A stretch of 18,057 nt of DNA from Bacilli bacterium (GTDB lineage: Bacteria > Bacillota_I > Bacilli_A > ML615J-28 > CAG-698), in contig JALOBF010000017.1 of NCBI GenBank assembly GCA_023228385.1, forward strand, positions 1 through 18,057. Direction: 5' to 3'. Under the pieces are notes generated by a model. It had not been told where the DNA came from and did no database searches. It saw only the letters and a list, made by a program, of their open reading frames with translations. Every line of letters starts with the position of its first letter. Within the stretch, counting starts at the first letter, position 1. The translations under genes were made by a program, and so were the position numbers. This document shows positions 1 through 8,273 of the stretch, one piece after another.

Positions 1-906
1 ATAACAATTAAAGAATTGCTTTTTTCCGCAATCAATCAGGCCCTTGCGATGAAAATTATCAGCGATAAATGTCCGTTAAGCGCCGCTATCGGAATTATCG
101 ATGCATCCGTGGAAGCGGAAGCGTTCGGTGCTAAAATGCAGTTTTATGAAAATCAATTGCCGATTGTACAAGAAAACATTAATCTTGAAGAAATTGAAAA
201 CTTAAATATTCCAAAGGTCGGTGTCGGCCGGGAAGGCATCAATATTATGGCGATTAAGAAAGCGAAAGCTTTAATCAAAGACCGTCCCATTTTTTCCGTT
301 GTTACCGGACCGTATACCGTATGTAAGGAGTTGCTTAGTGAAGCTGAGATAACAGTGGCCGGATATGAAAAACCGCAACTTATCGATATATTATTAAAAA
401 AAATATCGCTTTATTTAATAGAATATATTAAAAAATTAAAAAAAGCCGGGGCTGAAGGGATCATTATTAATGAACCGGCTGCCGGCGGCTTAACTTTGGA
501 TTTGTGTGATAAATTTTCCTCGCGCTATTTACGGGAAATCTGTCATGAAATAAGCGATGATAATCTGATTATTATGTATCATAATTGTGGGAATGTTATT
601 TTACTGGTTGAAAGTATTATCAGTATTAATGCCGACATTTATCATTTCGGCAGCGGTGTGGATATTGGGGAAATGTTAAAACTAATACCGCAAGATAAAA
701 TAGTTATGGGTAATATCGATGCTTCCGAATTTAAAAAAGAACCATCGGAATCGATAGTTCATTCTACTCAAAAATTGCTTTCACGTTGTAAACATAATAA
801 AAACTATGTAATATCATCGGGATGCATTATTCCGGCCGATGCCGCTTGGGAAAATATTATGTCTTTTTTTACTGCAGTTGAAGGCTTTTATCTAAATAAT
901 AAATAG
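1..906 (+). CDS. Uroporphyrinogen decarboxylase-family (MtaA/MtbA-like) methyltransferase, 5'-partial
   Basis: The reading frame is open from the first base and ends at TAG 904-906, so the N-terminus lies outside the window; 301 codons are visible. The protein has the URO-D TIM-barrel signature, including an FSVVTGPYT-type strand. It carries a metal-site pattern typical of the corrinoid/cobamide methyltransferase branch: His (580-582) and Cys (586-588) in a YHNCGN motif, then a second Cys (823-825) in SSGCIIP. In MtaA/MtbA relatives this H-x-C...C set binds zinc, which activates a thiol methyl acceptor. True HemE lacks this motif, and no haem genes are nearby. The substrate cannot be read from the sequence. 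Its 3' neighbour is the convergent repressor gene, 27 bases away, so it is not part of the glycogen operon. Family assignment is good; the reaction is inferred. Confidence 0.8.
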   Translation: MTIKELLFSAINQALAMKIISDKCPLSAAIGIIDASVEAEAFGAKMQFYENQLPIVQENINLEEIENLNIPKVGVGREGINIMAIKKAKALIKDRPIFSVVTGPYTVCKELLSEAEITVAGYEKPQLIDILLKKISLYLIEYIKKLKKAGAEGIIINEPAAGGLTLDLCDKFSSRYLREICHEISDDNLIIMYHNCGNVILLVESIISINADIYHFGSGVDIGEMLKLIPQDKIVMGNIDASEFKKEPSESIVHSTQKLLSRCKHNKNYVISSGCIIPADAAWENIMSFFTAVEGFYLNNK

Positions 907-933
907 TCGAGTGCTAATTGCTTATATAGCGAT

Positions 934-1914
934 TTAAACATTTAAACCGGTTGATTCTCTTTCTTTTAATGATATTTGAATGATTTGATGCTGATCCGGG
1001 ATTTCCTTACCGTTTAGGAGTTTAATCAGAGTGGATACCGCGATGGCCCCCATATAATTGATTGGCTGGGTGACGGTTGTGATTGTTGGATAGACCCATT
1101 TGGCTATAGAAAGACCATCAAAACTGACAAGGTAAACATCATTTCCAAGTTTCCGCCCCAGTTTTGTTAGGATGCCGGCGGTGATTACCCCCAGAACATC
1201 GGAAAGAGTAAAAAAACCGTTAATTTGCGGATTATTCAAAAGAAAATTATAAATGAAATGATGGTCAGGATTAACTAAATCGAAATCATAAAACTCGTAG
1301 GGATAGTTGTATTTATTAATAATCTCGGTAAAACCGAGAGTTCTTTCTGATGTGGTGATTAGAAATGAAGGACCGCGAAAAAGAACAAAATTATTGGCGC
1401 CGCATTCTATTAGTTTTTTAGCCGCAAGGCGACCGCCCCCGATATTGTCAGTTGTGATTGAAGGAATATTAGGATCGATAATATGGTCGATTGATATTAT
1501 TGGAATATTGAGTGCCATTATTTTATCGGTGTTTAAAAAATCGGAAGAAATAATTAAACCGTCAATCATATATTGTTCAAAAGTTTTAATATAATCAACT
1601 TCGCGTTCGTAGTTATTGTTGGTAACACAAAGCATAACTTTATAACCGTTAGCTATTGCCTCATTTTCAATTCCGGCGATAAGTTCACTCATAAAGGGGG
1701 AGCCGGTATGGGGAATAATGACCCCGATGATTCCCGATTGCCGTTTAAGGAGTAATCGGGCTAATTGGTTGGGGGTGTACCCAACTTCTTCAACAATTTT
1801 ATCAATAATTTTTTTGGTTTCTTCATGAACATAGCCTTTATTATTTATGGCCCGACTGACGGTCGCAACGCTGACATTTGCCCTTTTAGCTATTTCTCTT
1901 ATCGTTATTTTCAT
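934..1914 (-). CDS. LacI-family transcriptional repressor (CcpA/MalR-like)
   Basis: This is a 326-residue protein of normal LacI-family length. Residues 1-55 form the DNA-binding head, with helix-turn-helix core IAKRANVSVATVSRAINN, followed by the hinge helix YTPNQLARLLL (about 46-56). The remainder is a periplasmic-binding-protein-like effector domain, with IIGVIIPH opening its first lobe. The recognition helix carries Val-Ala-Thr-Val-Ser-Arg, the type found in CcpA and MalR, which bind cre-like sites with a central CG. The start is supported by AAGGTGA (1927-1921 on the minus strand) six bases upstream. It is divergent from malQ, and cre-like sites lie in the shared gap, so it probably senses a maltodextrin or sugar phosphate and controls the glycogen operon. 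A decayed GH13 gene lies just upstream in the same orientation, suggesting it once closed a sugar operon. The ligand is unknown. Confidence 0.9.
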   Translation of the reverse strand: MKITIREIAKRANVSVATVSRAINNKGYVHEETKKIIDKIVEEVGYTPNQLARLLLKRQSGIIGVIIPHTGSPFMSELIAGIENEAIANGYKVMLCVTNNNYEREVDYIKTFEQYMIDGLIISSDFLNTDKIMALNIPIISIDHIIDPNIPSITTDNIGGGRLAAKKLIECGANNFVLFRGPSFLITTSERTLGFTEIINKYNYPYEFYDFDLVNPDHHFIYNFLLNNPQINGFFTLSDVLGVITAGILTKLGRKLGNDVYLVSFDGLSIAKWVYPTITTVTQPINYMGAIAVSTLIKLLNGKEIPDQHQIIQISLKERESTGLNV

Positions 1915-1945
1915 CTCATCTCACCTTATCTTTTTGTCAATTATT

Positions 1946-2250
1946 TCAATTGCATATATATATTCGATATCCGTATGGCTCTATCGGATAATCAGAAATT
2001 AATTCAACTTTATTAAGCATTGATTGGTTAAGATTAATTTTTCTGACGGCATTATTTATAATAACAATGATATTACCTTTTTGATAAATTAAGATAAAGA
2101 AAGTCAGCAATTCTCCATCTTGGTTATAATAATTCCAAATCATCGGCTTCTAAAAAAACGAAGAGATCCGCTTATTTAAACCGCTTTTTATTGCCGCCGC
2201 AACGCGATAATATTCGCTAGGTATCGTGAGATTCGATTAGCCGTCAACCG
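1946..2250 (-). pseudogene. Decayed GH13 alpha-glucosidase/amylase remnant (C-terminal part)
   Basis: On the minus strand, 2143-1946 reads as 65 residues ending in EPYGYRIYICN. It contains DGELLTFFILIYQKGNIIVIIN, which I break as DGELLTFF then YQKGNIIVIIN. This is the pattern of the C-terminal beta-sandwich of GH13 enzymes, where 'dgvLaf...y..ekllVviN' precedes a closing 'l.pygyrIy'. About 16 codons upstream, in another frame, 2232-2191 reads ISRYLANIIALRRQ. That resembles the 'yyrkLIaLRr' helix at the end of the GH13 barrel, and the two lie in the expected order and at roughly the expected distance. The frames disagree and stops interrupt both (TAA after the LRRQ segment, TAG before the second). 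No ribosome binding site precedes ATG 2143. I infer a dead enzyme gene that formerly preceded the repressor gene. The catalytic barrel is not recognisable, so the identification is moderate. Confidence 0.45.
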
Positions 2251-2414
2251 TTAATATCGTATTCAATCAGTCAGAGTTTAAATATCACTATTAAGAGTAA
2301 AACAAAACTGAATTGATTAAATAGACCAAAAAACCCCGATAGATTACTATATTCCGTTTTAATACTACTAATAGTTTACAGATAAAGACGGACTTTGTCA
2401 ATCTTTTACAAACC

Positions 2415-2428
2415 TGTAAACCATTACA
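2415..2428. promoter_or_regulatory. cre-like operator (upstream site) for malQ-glg operon
   Basis: The 14-mer TGTAAACCATTACA is an inverted repeat (TGTAA-N4-TTACA). It fits the catabolite-responsive-element consensus TGWNANCGNTNWCA at every fixed position except one, where the central CG is CC. Its left arm also pairs with TTTACA 2405-2410 to form an overlapping palindrome, TTTACA-AACC-TGTAAA. It lies about 57-70 bases before the predicted transcript start, a place from which CcpA can activate. CcpA or the local LacI-type regulator could bind it; this is inference from sequence only. Confidence 0.45.
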
Positions 2429-2469
2429 CGTCAGTTAAACTCCATAATATATTACATATAAAAAAATTA

Positions 2470-2478
2470 TGATATAAT
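2470..2478 (+). promoter_or_regulatory. Extended -10 sigma-A promoter for malQ-glg operon
   Basis: TGATATAAT is a perfect extended -10 (TG-N-TATAAT, hexamer 2473-2478). No good -35 sits 17 bases upstream; TTACAT at 2452-2457 gives a 15-base spacer, and an extended -10 often tolerates a poor -35. The predicted start is near 2485, leaving a leader of about 65 bases. The malQ ribosome binding site AGAAGGAG (2534-2541) is 10 bases before ATG 2552. Confidence 0.6.
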
Positions 2479-2490
2479 TAATAAAGGATT

Positions 2491-2504
2491 TATTAACGCT
2501 TTTA
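2491..2504. promoter_or_regulatory. cre-like operator (downstream site) near malQ transcript start
   Basis: TATTAACGCTTTTA has the central CG and matches TGWNANCGNTNWCA except at positions 2 and 13. It begins about six bases after the predicted transcript start, a classic roadblock or repression position for LacI-family proteins. Its centre is 76 bases from that of the upstream cre-like site. Two mismatches and an AT-rich background make this a weak call on its own. Confidence 0.3.
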
Positions 2505-2551
2505 CATGAAGCAATAGTTATGGCAATATATCAAGAAGGAGAAATTAAAAA

Positions 2552-4033
2552 ATGAGAGCTAGCGGCATATTACTACATGTGAGTTCCTTACCGGGAGGAT
2601 ATGGGATTGGAACGCTTGGTAAAGAAGCATATCGATTTGTGGATTTTTTAAGTAAGGCGAATCAAAAATATTGGCAGGTCTTACCTTTGGGCCCGACCAG
2701 TTTCGGCGACTCCCCTTATCAAACTTTTTCGGCTTTTGCCGGTAATCCTTACTTTATTGACCTTGATTTATTGGTTGAAGACGATCTCTTAACGACCGAT
2801 GATTGTCGTATTTTAATGACCAAACCAATCGATAAGGTTGATTATGCTCATCAATATCGTTATCGTATTTTAATGTTAAAAAAGGCGTATAATCAATTTG
2901 TGCATAATACGCAATTATCTGAATTTTATGATTTTAAATTAAAACACAGTGATTGGCTTGAGGATTACGCTTTATTTATGGCAATTAAATATCAAAAGCC
3001 GGAAGCAGATTGGTCAAAATGGAAACCTGAATATAAAAATCGGAACAAAAGGGCTTTGGCCCTCTTTGCGAACTCGCATCATCAGGAGATTGATTTTTGG
3101 AAGTTTGTTCAGTATAAATTTTTTATGCAATGGTTACGTTTAAAAGAATATGCCAACGCTCATAATGTTCAGATTATTGGCGATATGCCGATTTATGTTT
3201 CATATGATTCCGCTGATGTTTGGGCTCGGCCGGAATATTGGCAATTAGATGAGGGATTAAAGCCAACGGTGGTTGCCGGGGTTCCCCCCGATTTTTATGC
3301 AAAAACCGGGCAGTTATGGGGCAATCCGATTTATGATTATGATTTAATGGAACAAGACGGTTTTTCTTGGTGGATTAAAAGAATGAAAAGCGGATTTGAA
3401 ATCTTTGATGTGATTAGAATCGACCATTTCCGCGGTTTTGATGCTTATTATGCCGTGCCGACCCCGGCAAAAGATGCCACTAACGGTCAATGGATTAAAG
3501 GTCCCGGATACAAATTGTTTTCGCACTTAAAAGCGGTTTTGGGCAACGGGAAAATTATTGCCGAGGATTTGGGTTTTCTTACGCCATCGGTTTACGAATT
3601 ATTGGCGGCCTGCGGTTATCCCGGAATGAAGATATTACAATTCGGATTCGACCATCGCGAAGACAGCGAATATGCCCCCCACAATTATTCATATAATTCG
3701 GTGGCATATCCCGGAACTCACGATAATTCAACCTTAAAAGGCTGGTTGAAAAATCTTAATAAGGAAGATTATCGTTATTTCTGTGATTATATGCAAGTTA
3801 AAAACCGCCGAAAAGCGGTTGATCGGGCGATTATTGAGTGTTTTAAATCGCCTTGTTGGCTTTCGATTATTCCGATACAGGATTATTTGCGTTTGGATGA
3901 TCGGGCTCGTTTCAACATTCCTTCAACTTTGGGCGGTAATTGGGTTTGGCGCTTAAAACCGGGAATTTTAACTGAGAAGTTGGCCGCCCGGATTCGCCGT
4001 TTAACTCGCTTGTACCGACGTTATAAAAATTGA
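2552..4033 (+). CDS. malQ: 4-alpha-glucanotransferase (amylomaltase, GH77)
   Basis: A 493-residue protein, the usual length for short bacterial GH77 amylomaltases. It cleaves alpha-1,4-glucans and transfers the released segment to another glucan, freeing glucose, in the cytoplasm. It opens with the family signature SGILLHVSSLPGGYGIGTLG. The catalytic set is present: nucleophile Asp291 in VIRIDHFRGF, acid/base Glu338 in IIAEDLG, and transition-state Asp391 in PGTHDNST. GDMPIYVSYDSADVW (about 210-224) and GVPPDFYAKTGQLWGNP are further GH77 blocks. There is no signal peptide. ATG 2552 is set by AGAAGGAG just upstream. It is the first gene of the glycogen operon, followed after 69 bases by glgB, and probably recycles maltodextrins left by GlgP and the GH13 enzyme. 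Intact, with nothing unusual. Confidence 0.96.
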   Translation: MRASGILLHVSSLPGGYGIGTLGKEAYRFVDFLSKANQKYWQVLPLGPTSFGDSPYQTFSAFAGNPYFIDLDLLVEDDLLTTDDCRILMTKPIDKVDYAHQYRYRILMLKKAYNQFVHNTQLSEFYDFKLKHSDWLEDYALFMAIKYQKPEADWSKWKPEYKNRNKRALALFANSHHQEIDFWKFVQYKFFMQWLRLKEYANAHNVQIIGDMPIYVSYDSADVWARPEYWQLDEGLKPTVVAGVPPDFYAKTGQLWGNPIYDYDLMEQDGFSWWIKRMKSGFEIFDVIRIDHFRGFDAYYAVPTPAKDATNGQWIKGPGYKLFSHLKAVLGNGKIIAEDLGFLTPSVYELLAACGYPGMKILQFGFDHREDSEYAPHNYSYNSVAYPGTHDNSTLKGWLKNLNKEDYRYFCDYMQVKNRRKAVDRAIIECFKSPCWLSIIPIQDYLRLDDRARFNIPSTLGGNWVWRLKPGILTEKLAARIRRLTRLYRRYKN

Positions 4034-4052
4034 CTTCCGCCATTATATTTAA

Positions 4053-4081
4053 TTGCCTAAAACGGTAATTTATAGTATAAT
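4053..4081 (+). promoter_or_regulatory. Internal sigma-A promoter before glgB
   Basis: TTGCCT (4053-4058) and TATAAT (4076-4081) are separated by exactly 17 bases, in the 69-base gap between malQ and glgB. The predicted start near 4088 lies almost against the ribosome binding site GAAGGAG (4091-4097), giving a very short leader. It would let glgBCDAP be transcribed apart from malQ. No terminator is visible in the gap, so read-through from malQ is also expected. Confidence 0.5.
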
Positions 4082-4102
4082 GTTAATTGTGAAGGAGATT
4101 TT

Positions 4103-5962
4103 ATGGAAAACTTTAAATATGATTTTCATTACCGTTTTTCACCGAAAGCTTATGAATACTTGGGGAGCCATTGCGCGATTAAAGACGACCGTCAAGTCGT
4201 AACTTTTAGAGTCTATGCTCCCCATGCTGATTTTGTATCGGTAGTTGGTGATTTTAACGGTTGGAATACCAAATGTAATCCCATGATAAGAATAACCGAT
4301 AAAGGTATTTGGGAAACGGTTATTGCGGATGTTCCTATCTTTTCAAACTATAAATATTTTATTAAAAATAAAGGCAAGGAGTTTTTTAAACAAGACCCTT
4401 ATTCCTATCATAATGAGACCGACGGTAATACCTGCTCAAAAGTATATAATCTATCCGGATTTCAGTTTTCCGATTATGAATGGCGACATCACCGCCGCAA
4501 CAATCCGATATACAGCCAACCGGTGAATATTTATGAAGTTCATCTTGGTTCATGGCGCCGTTATCCCGATAATTCTGTCTTTAGTTATCGGAAAATCGCG
4601 GAGGAATTAATTGAATATGTAAAAAAGATGGGGTATACTCATATTGAGATTATGCCGGTTATGGAGTATCCTTTTGAAGGTTCCTGGGGATATCAAGTTA
4701 CCGGTTACTACGCCATAACTTCCCGTTATGGCACCCCCGCAGATTTCATGTATTTAGTTAATTTGGCCCACAATAACGGTATCGGGGTAATTTTGGATTG
4801 GGTTCCGGCTCATTTTCCCAAAGATGATTTTGGCTTATTTGAATTTGACGGCGAATATGTATATGAAGACCCCCATCCACTAAGAATGGAACATCAAGGT
4901 TGGGGCACACGAACTTTTAATTATGGAAAGCCGGAAGTTAAATCATTTTTAATATCGAATGCTATTTTTTATTTTGAAAAATACCATATCGACGGATTAA
5001 GGGTTGATGCCGTAGCTTCGATGCTTTACCTTGATTATGACCGAACGGAATGGGAACCGAATATATATGGCGGCAATCATAATTTGGCGGCGATTGATTT
5101 TATAAAACAACTTAATATCGAAGTGTTTAAATTTTTTCCCGATGTTATGATGATCGCGGAAGAGTCAACCGCTTTTGCCAATGTAACCAAACCGGTGCAT
5201 TTTTCCGGCTTGGGTTTCAATTTTAAATGGAATATGGGGTGGATGAACGATACACTTTCCTATATCAGTACCGATTCGCTTTTTCGAAAGCATCGGCACA
5301 ATCAATTGACATTTTCCTTTTATTATGCATTTAGCGAAAACTTTATTTTGCCGATATCGCACGATGAAGTCGTTCATGGCAAAAAATCGGTTCTCGATAA
5401 AATGCCGGGTGATTATTGGGAAAAATTCGCCAATTTTCGGACATTCTATGGATATATGATGACTCATCCCGGAAAAAAGCTTAATTTTATGGGATATGAG
5501 TTCGGTCAATTTATTGAATGGAATTATCGACAGGAATTGGACTGGTTATTATTAAAATATCCGATGCATCGCAAATTGCATCGTTACATCCGGGATTTAA
5601 ATCATTTTTATCTTAAAAACAATTCTTTATGGGAGAATGATTTTTCCTGGGAAGGATTTCGTTGGATTGAAAGCGATGATGCCGACCATAATGTCATTAG
5701 TTTTTTCCGGATTGGCCAGAAAAATCAATTGCTAATCGTCGTTAATTTTTCCGGTGTTAATTGGGACAATTATCGGTTAGGAGCGCCGGCCGGCAGATAT
5801 CGCGAAGTCTTTAGCGGCGACCGGCGAATTTATGGCGGTGCCGGAACGACTAATCGCCTTATCGCAACCGAACCGATACCCTCTCACCATTGCGAGCAAT
5901 CGTTAAACATTAAACTTGGAAAATTGTCATTTATCGTATTAAAAAAAATAGGAAAGGAATAA
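4103..5962 (+). CDS. glgB: 1,4-alpha-glucan branching enzyme (GH13)
   Basis: A 619-residue protein of the short Bacillota GlgB type. It makes alpha-1,6 branches in glycogen by cutting and transferring alpha-1,4 chains. A CBM48 domain covers about residues 30-115, with VSVVGDFNGWN as its hallmark. The barrel begins near residue 140 (VNIYEVHLGSW). Catalytic residues are Asp302 (DGLRVDAVASML), Glu353 (MMIAEEST) and Asp421 (ILPISHDEVVHGKKS). The EGSWGYQVTGYYA block (193-205) is diagnostic for branching enzymes. ATG 4103 follows GAAGGAG by five bases. Its TAA (5960-5962) is two bases before the glgC start, and the glgC ribosome binding site lies inside the end of this gene. Intact. Confidence 0.97.
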   Translation: MENFKYDFHYRFSPKAYEYLGSHCAIKDDRQVVTFRVYAPHADFVSVVGDFNGWNTKCNPMIRITDKGIWETVIADVPIFSNYKYFIKNKGKEFFKQDPYSYHNETDGNTCSKVYNLSGFQFSDYEWRHHRRNNPIYSQPVNIYEVHLGSWRRYPDNSVFSYRKIAEELIEYVKKMGYTHIEIMPVMEYPFEGSWGYQVTGYYAITSRYGTPADFMYLVNLAHNNGIGVILDWVPAHFPKDDFGLFEFDGEYVYEDPHPLRMEHQGWGTRTFNYGKPEVKSFLISNAIFYFEKYHIDGLRVDAVASMLYLDYDRTEWEPNIYGGNHNLAAIDFIKQLNIEVFKFFPDVMMIAEESTAFANVTKPVHFSGLGFNFKWNMGWMNDTLSYISTDSLFRKHRHNQLTFSFYYAFSENFILPISHDEVVHGKKSVLDKMPGDYWEKFANFRTFYGYMMTHPGKKLNFMGYEFGQFIEWNYRQELDWLLLKYPMHRKLHRYIRDLNHFYLKNNSLWENDFSWEGFRWIESDDADHNVISFFRIGQKNQLLIVVNFSGVNWDNYRLGAPAGRYREVFSGDRRIYGGAGTTNRLIATEPIPSHHCEQSLNIKLGKLSFIVLKKIGKE

Positions 5963-5964
5963 TT

Positions 5965-7158
5965 ATGATTAGAAAAAAAGAATGCGTAGCTATGCTTTTG
6001 GCCGGAGGTCAAGGAAGCAGACTTTATGCTTTGACCCATCGCTTGGCTAAACCGGCAGTTACATTCGGTGCCAAGTATCGTATTATAGATTTTCCACTTT
6101 CTAATTGTGTAAATTCCGGAATTGATACCGTCGGCGTTCTTACTCAATACCAACCGCTGATCTTAAATGAATATATCGGTAACGGCCAACCGTGGGATTT
6201 GGACCGTAATTTTGGCGGCGTTCATATCTTGCCGCCCTATCAGGGTAAGTATAAAACCGATTGGTATCGGGGAACTGCAAACGCGATCTATCAAAATATT
6301 CATTTTTTGAAACGTTATGATTCCGATTATGTCTTGATTTTATCGGGTGATCATATTTATAAAATGGACTATAGTAAAATGCTTCAGTATCACAAACAAA
6401 ACAAAGCCGTTTTAACAATTGCCGTCATCGATGTTCCGCTATCGGAGGCCAGTCGTTTCGGTATTATGAATACCGATGATTCCGGTAAAATTATCAGTTT
6501 TGAGGAAAAACCGAAACATCCAAAAAGCACGAAAGCCTCAATGGGGATTTATATTTTTAATGCCGGAGTATTATATCGGTATCTTGAAGATGATGAGGCG
6601 AATCCTTTTTCTGCTCACGATTTCGGTAAAAACATTATTCCCAAAATGGTTGAAGACGGTCAGCCGGTCTATGCCTATTCCTTTGCCGGATATTGGAAAG
6701 ATGTGGGAACAATTCCGAGCCTTTGGGAGGCAAATGCCGATCTGTTGGGAGAAAATCCGGCTTTTAATTTATATGATCCCGATTGGCGTATTTATTCGCG
6801 TAATTTTGCCCTGCCGCCGCAATTTATTGCCCGCGGAGCTCAGATAAAAAACTCGATTATTACCGAAGGCTGTTATATCGAAGGTACGGTAATTAATTCA
6901 TTGCTTTCAAATAATGTATATATCGCGGCCGGTTCCGTGGTAAAGGACTCGATTATTTTTGCCGATACGAAGATTGAAAGCGGAACGGCAATCAATTATT
7001 CGATTATCGATGAGTTTGTAAAAGTGAAAAAGAACAGCATTATCGGTGCTGAAAAAGGGGATAATGTTCCGATTACGGTTATTGCCGATAATGTTACGAT
7101 TGGCGAAGATATGATTGTTCCGGCGGGTGAAATAATAGAAAGGGATATTGTATTGTAG
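5965..7158 (+). CDS. glgC: Glucose-1-phosphate adenylyltransferase, catalytic subunit
   Basis: A 397-residue ADP-glucose pyrophosphorylase. It makes ADP-glucose from ATP and glucose-1-phosphate, the committed step of glycogen synthesis. The nucleotidyltransferase domain (about 1-250) has the nucleotide loop LAGGQGSRL (12-20), KPAVTFGAKYRIIDFPLSN, catalytic Asp129 in LSGDHIYKMDY, and the sugar-phosphate motif FEEKP with Lys182. The C-terminal third is a left-handed beta-helix of hexapeptide repeats (IKNSIITEGCYIEG and following). GGAAAGG (5951-5957) is placed correctly for ATG 5965. glgD starts two bases after its stop. In Bacillus-type systems GlgC works with GlgD as a hetero-oligomer, and the same is likely here. 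Confidence 0.97.
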   Translation: MIRKKECVAMLLAGGQGSRLYALTHRLAKPAVTFGAKYRIIDFPLSNCVNSGIDTVGVLTQYQPLILNEYIGNGQPWDLDRNFGGVHILPPYQGKYKTDWYRGTANAIYQNIHFLKRYDSDYVLILSGDHIYKMDYSKMLQYHKQNKAVLTIAVIDVPLSEASRFGIMNTDDSGKIISFEEKPKHPKSTKASMGIYIFNAGVLYRYLEDDEANPFSAHDFGKNIIPKMVEDGQPVYAYSFAGYWKDVGTIPSLWEANADLLGENPAFNLYDPDWRIYSRNFALPPQFIARGAQIKNSIITEGCYIEGTVINSLLSNNVYIAAGSVVKDSIIFADTKIESGTAINYSIIDEFVKVKKNSIIGAEKGDNVPITVIADNVTIGEDMIVPAGEIIERDIVL

Positions 7159-7160
7159 AT

Positions 7161-8273
7161 ATGAACATACTCGGATTGATTTTTTCTAATATTCATAACA
7201 AGGAATTGTTTGAAGTTACAAAACGAAGAACGATTGCCTCAACGCCGATTGGCGGCCGTTATCGCTTGATTGATTTTGCTTTGTCGAATATGGTTAACTA
7301 CAATATCAGTCATATCGGCATTGTGACTAAACATAACTATCAATCGTTAATGGACCATATCGGTTCGGGCAAGGATTGGGACTTGGCGCGTAAACACGGC
7401 GGCATTGTAATTTTACCGCCCTTCGGAGTAAGTACCGATTTTTATAATACTCGGCTTGAGGCTTTAAAAAGCATTATCAGTTTTATTAATAATTCCCGGG
7501 CCGATTATGTTGTGTTAACCGATTGCTATGAGGTTGCCAATCTCGACTACCGCGATATTTTTAATCAACATTTTACAACCGAAGCCGATATTACTTTTGT
7601 TTATCGCGAATGTGATGTTAGCGGCGATGATTATATGCCGGTTAATGTCTTAACATTAAATGAAGCGGGCCGAATTACCAATATGTCGATCTATCAAAGT
7701 TTTACCGGAAGGGCTAAAGTATCGGCCGATACGTGGGTTATGAAAAAAACATTATTGCAATCGTTGGTGCTTGATGCGATAAACCGCAATCTCCGCAGTT
7801 TTAACCGCGATATTTTAAGCCACAATCTCGATGTGCTGAAAATATACGGTTACCGTTTTGACGGTTTTTTCGGTAATGTTAGTTCACTTGATAGTTATTA
7901 CAAAATTAATATGGCCTTACTTGACGATAAAGTCCGAGTTGAACTCTTTCAACAACCGAACCGACCAATCTATACCAAGGTTCGTGATTCGGCTCCGACC
8001 AAATATGGCAATTATGCTCGTATCAGCAATTCATTGATTGCTGACGGTTGCGAAATTAACGGTTCTGTTGAAAATTCGGTTGTATTTCGGGGAACGAAAA
8101 TCGGCAAAAATACGATTGTTAAAAACTCAATATTGATGCAAAATACCATTGTCGCAGATGAAATTATACTGGATCATGTTATTACGGATAAAAATGTAAA
8201 AATCATTAATATGCGGGAAATTATTGGCGATGACCACCGCTTAGCCTATATTGTGAAAGATGGTGTCGTATGA
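7161..8273 (+). CDS. glgD: GlgD, regulatory partner of ADP-glucose pyrophosphorylase
   Basis: A 370-residue homologue of GlgC that keeps the fold (GRYRLIDFALSNMVN, DLARKHGGIVILPP, C-terminal hexapeptide repeats) but has lost catalytic features. The glycine-rich nucleotide loop of GlgC is replaced by LIFSNIHNKELFEVTKRRT. The catalytic SGDHIYK segment is replaced by TDCYEVAN (about 120-127). This is the known pattern of Bacillota GlgD, which raises GlgC activity rather than acting alone. No strong ribosome binding site precedes ATG 7161, only AGAAAGGGA about 17 bases upstream, so translation is probably coupled to glgC, whose stop is two bases away. Its TGA overlaps the glgA ATG by four bases (ATGA). 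Confidence 0.94.
   Translation: MNILGLIFSNIHNKELFEVTKRRTIASTPIGGRYRLIDFALSNMVNYNISHIGIVTKHNYQSLMDHIGSGKDWDLARKHGGIVILPPFGVSTDFYNTRLEALKSIISFINNSRADYVVLTDCYEVANLDYRDIFNQHFTTEADITFVYRECDVSGDDYMPVNVLTLNEAGRITNMSIYQSFTGRAKVSADTWVMKKTLLQSLVLDAINRNLRSFNRDILSHNLDVLKIYGYRFDGFFGNVSSLDSYYKINMALLDDKVRVELFQQPNRPIYTKVRDSAPTKYGNYARISNSLIADGCEINGSVENSVVFRGTKIGKNTIVKNSILMQNTIVADEIILDHVITDKNVKIINMREIIGDDHRLAYIVKDGVV

Larger units (their letters stand above)
1915..2551. other. Divergent repressor-malQ intergenic region
   Basis: No intact gene is supported in this stretch. Its left half (about 1946-2250) holds the GH13 remnant described separately. Bases 2251-2366 show nothing I recognise on either strand. The right part (about 2367-2551) is regulatory: an extended -10 promoter, two cre-like sites and six TTACA/TGTAA elements in front of malQ. 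A short A/T-rich segment at 1950-1985 could hold the repressor's own promoter, but I see no convincing hexamer pair. Confidence 0.6.

Noticed and set aside
907..933. Possible terminator between the two convergent genes (GCTTATATAGC)
   Set aside because: The arms are imperfect and very short, and no T-run follows on either strand.
1946..2143. 65-residue minus-strand frame as an independent small gene
   Set aside because: It has no ribosome binding site, and its content matches the tail of a GH13 enzyme, with a further fragment upstream in another frame. A remnant explains it better.
5165..5509. 114-residue minus-strand frame inside glgB
   Set aside because: It lies wholly within a well-conserved GlgB catalytic region, has no start signal and matches nothing recognisable; an antisense shadow.
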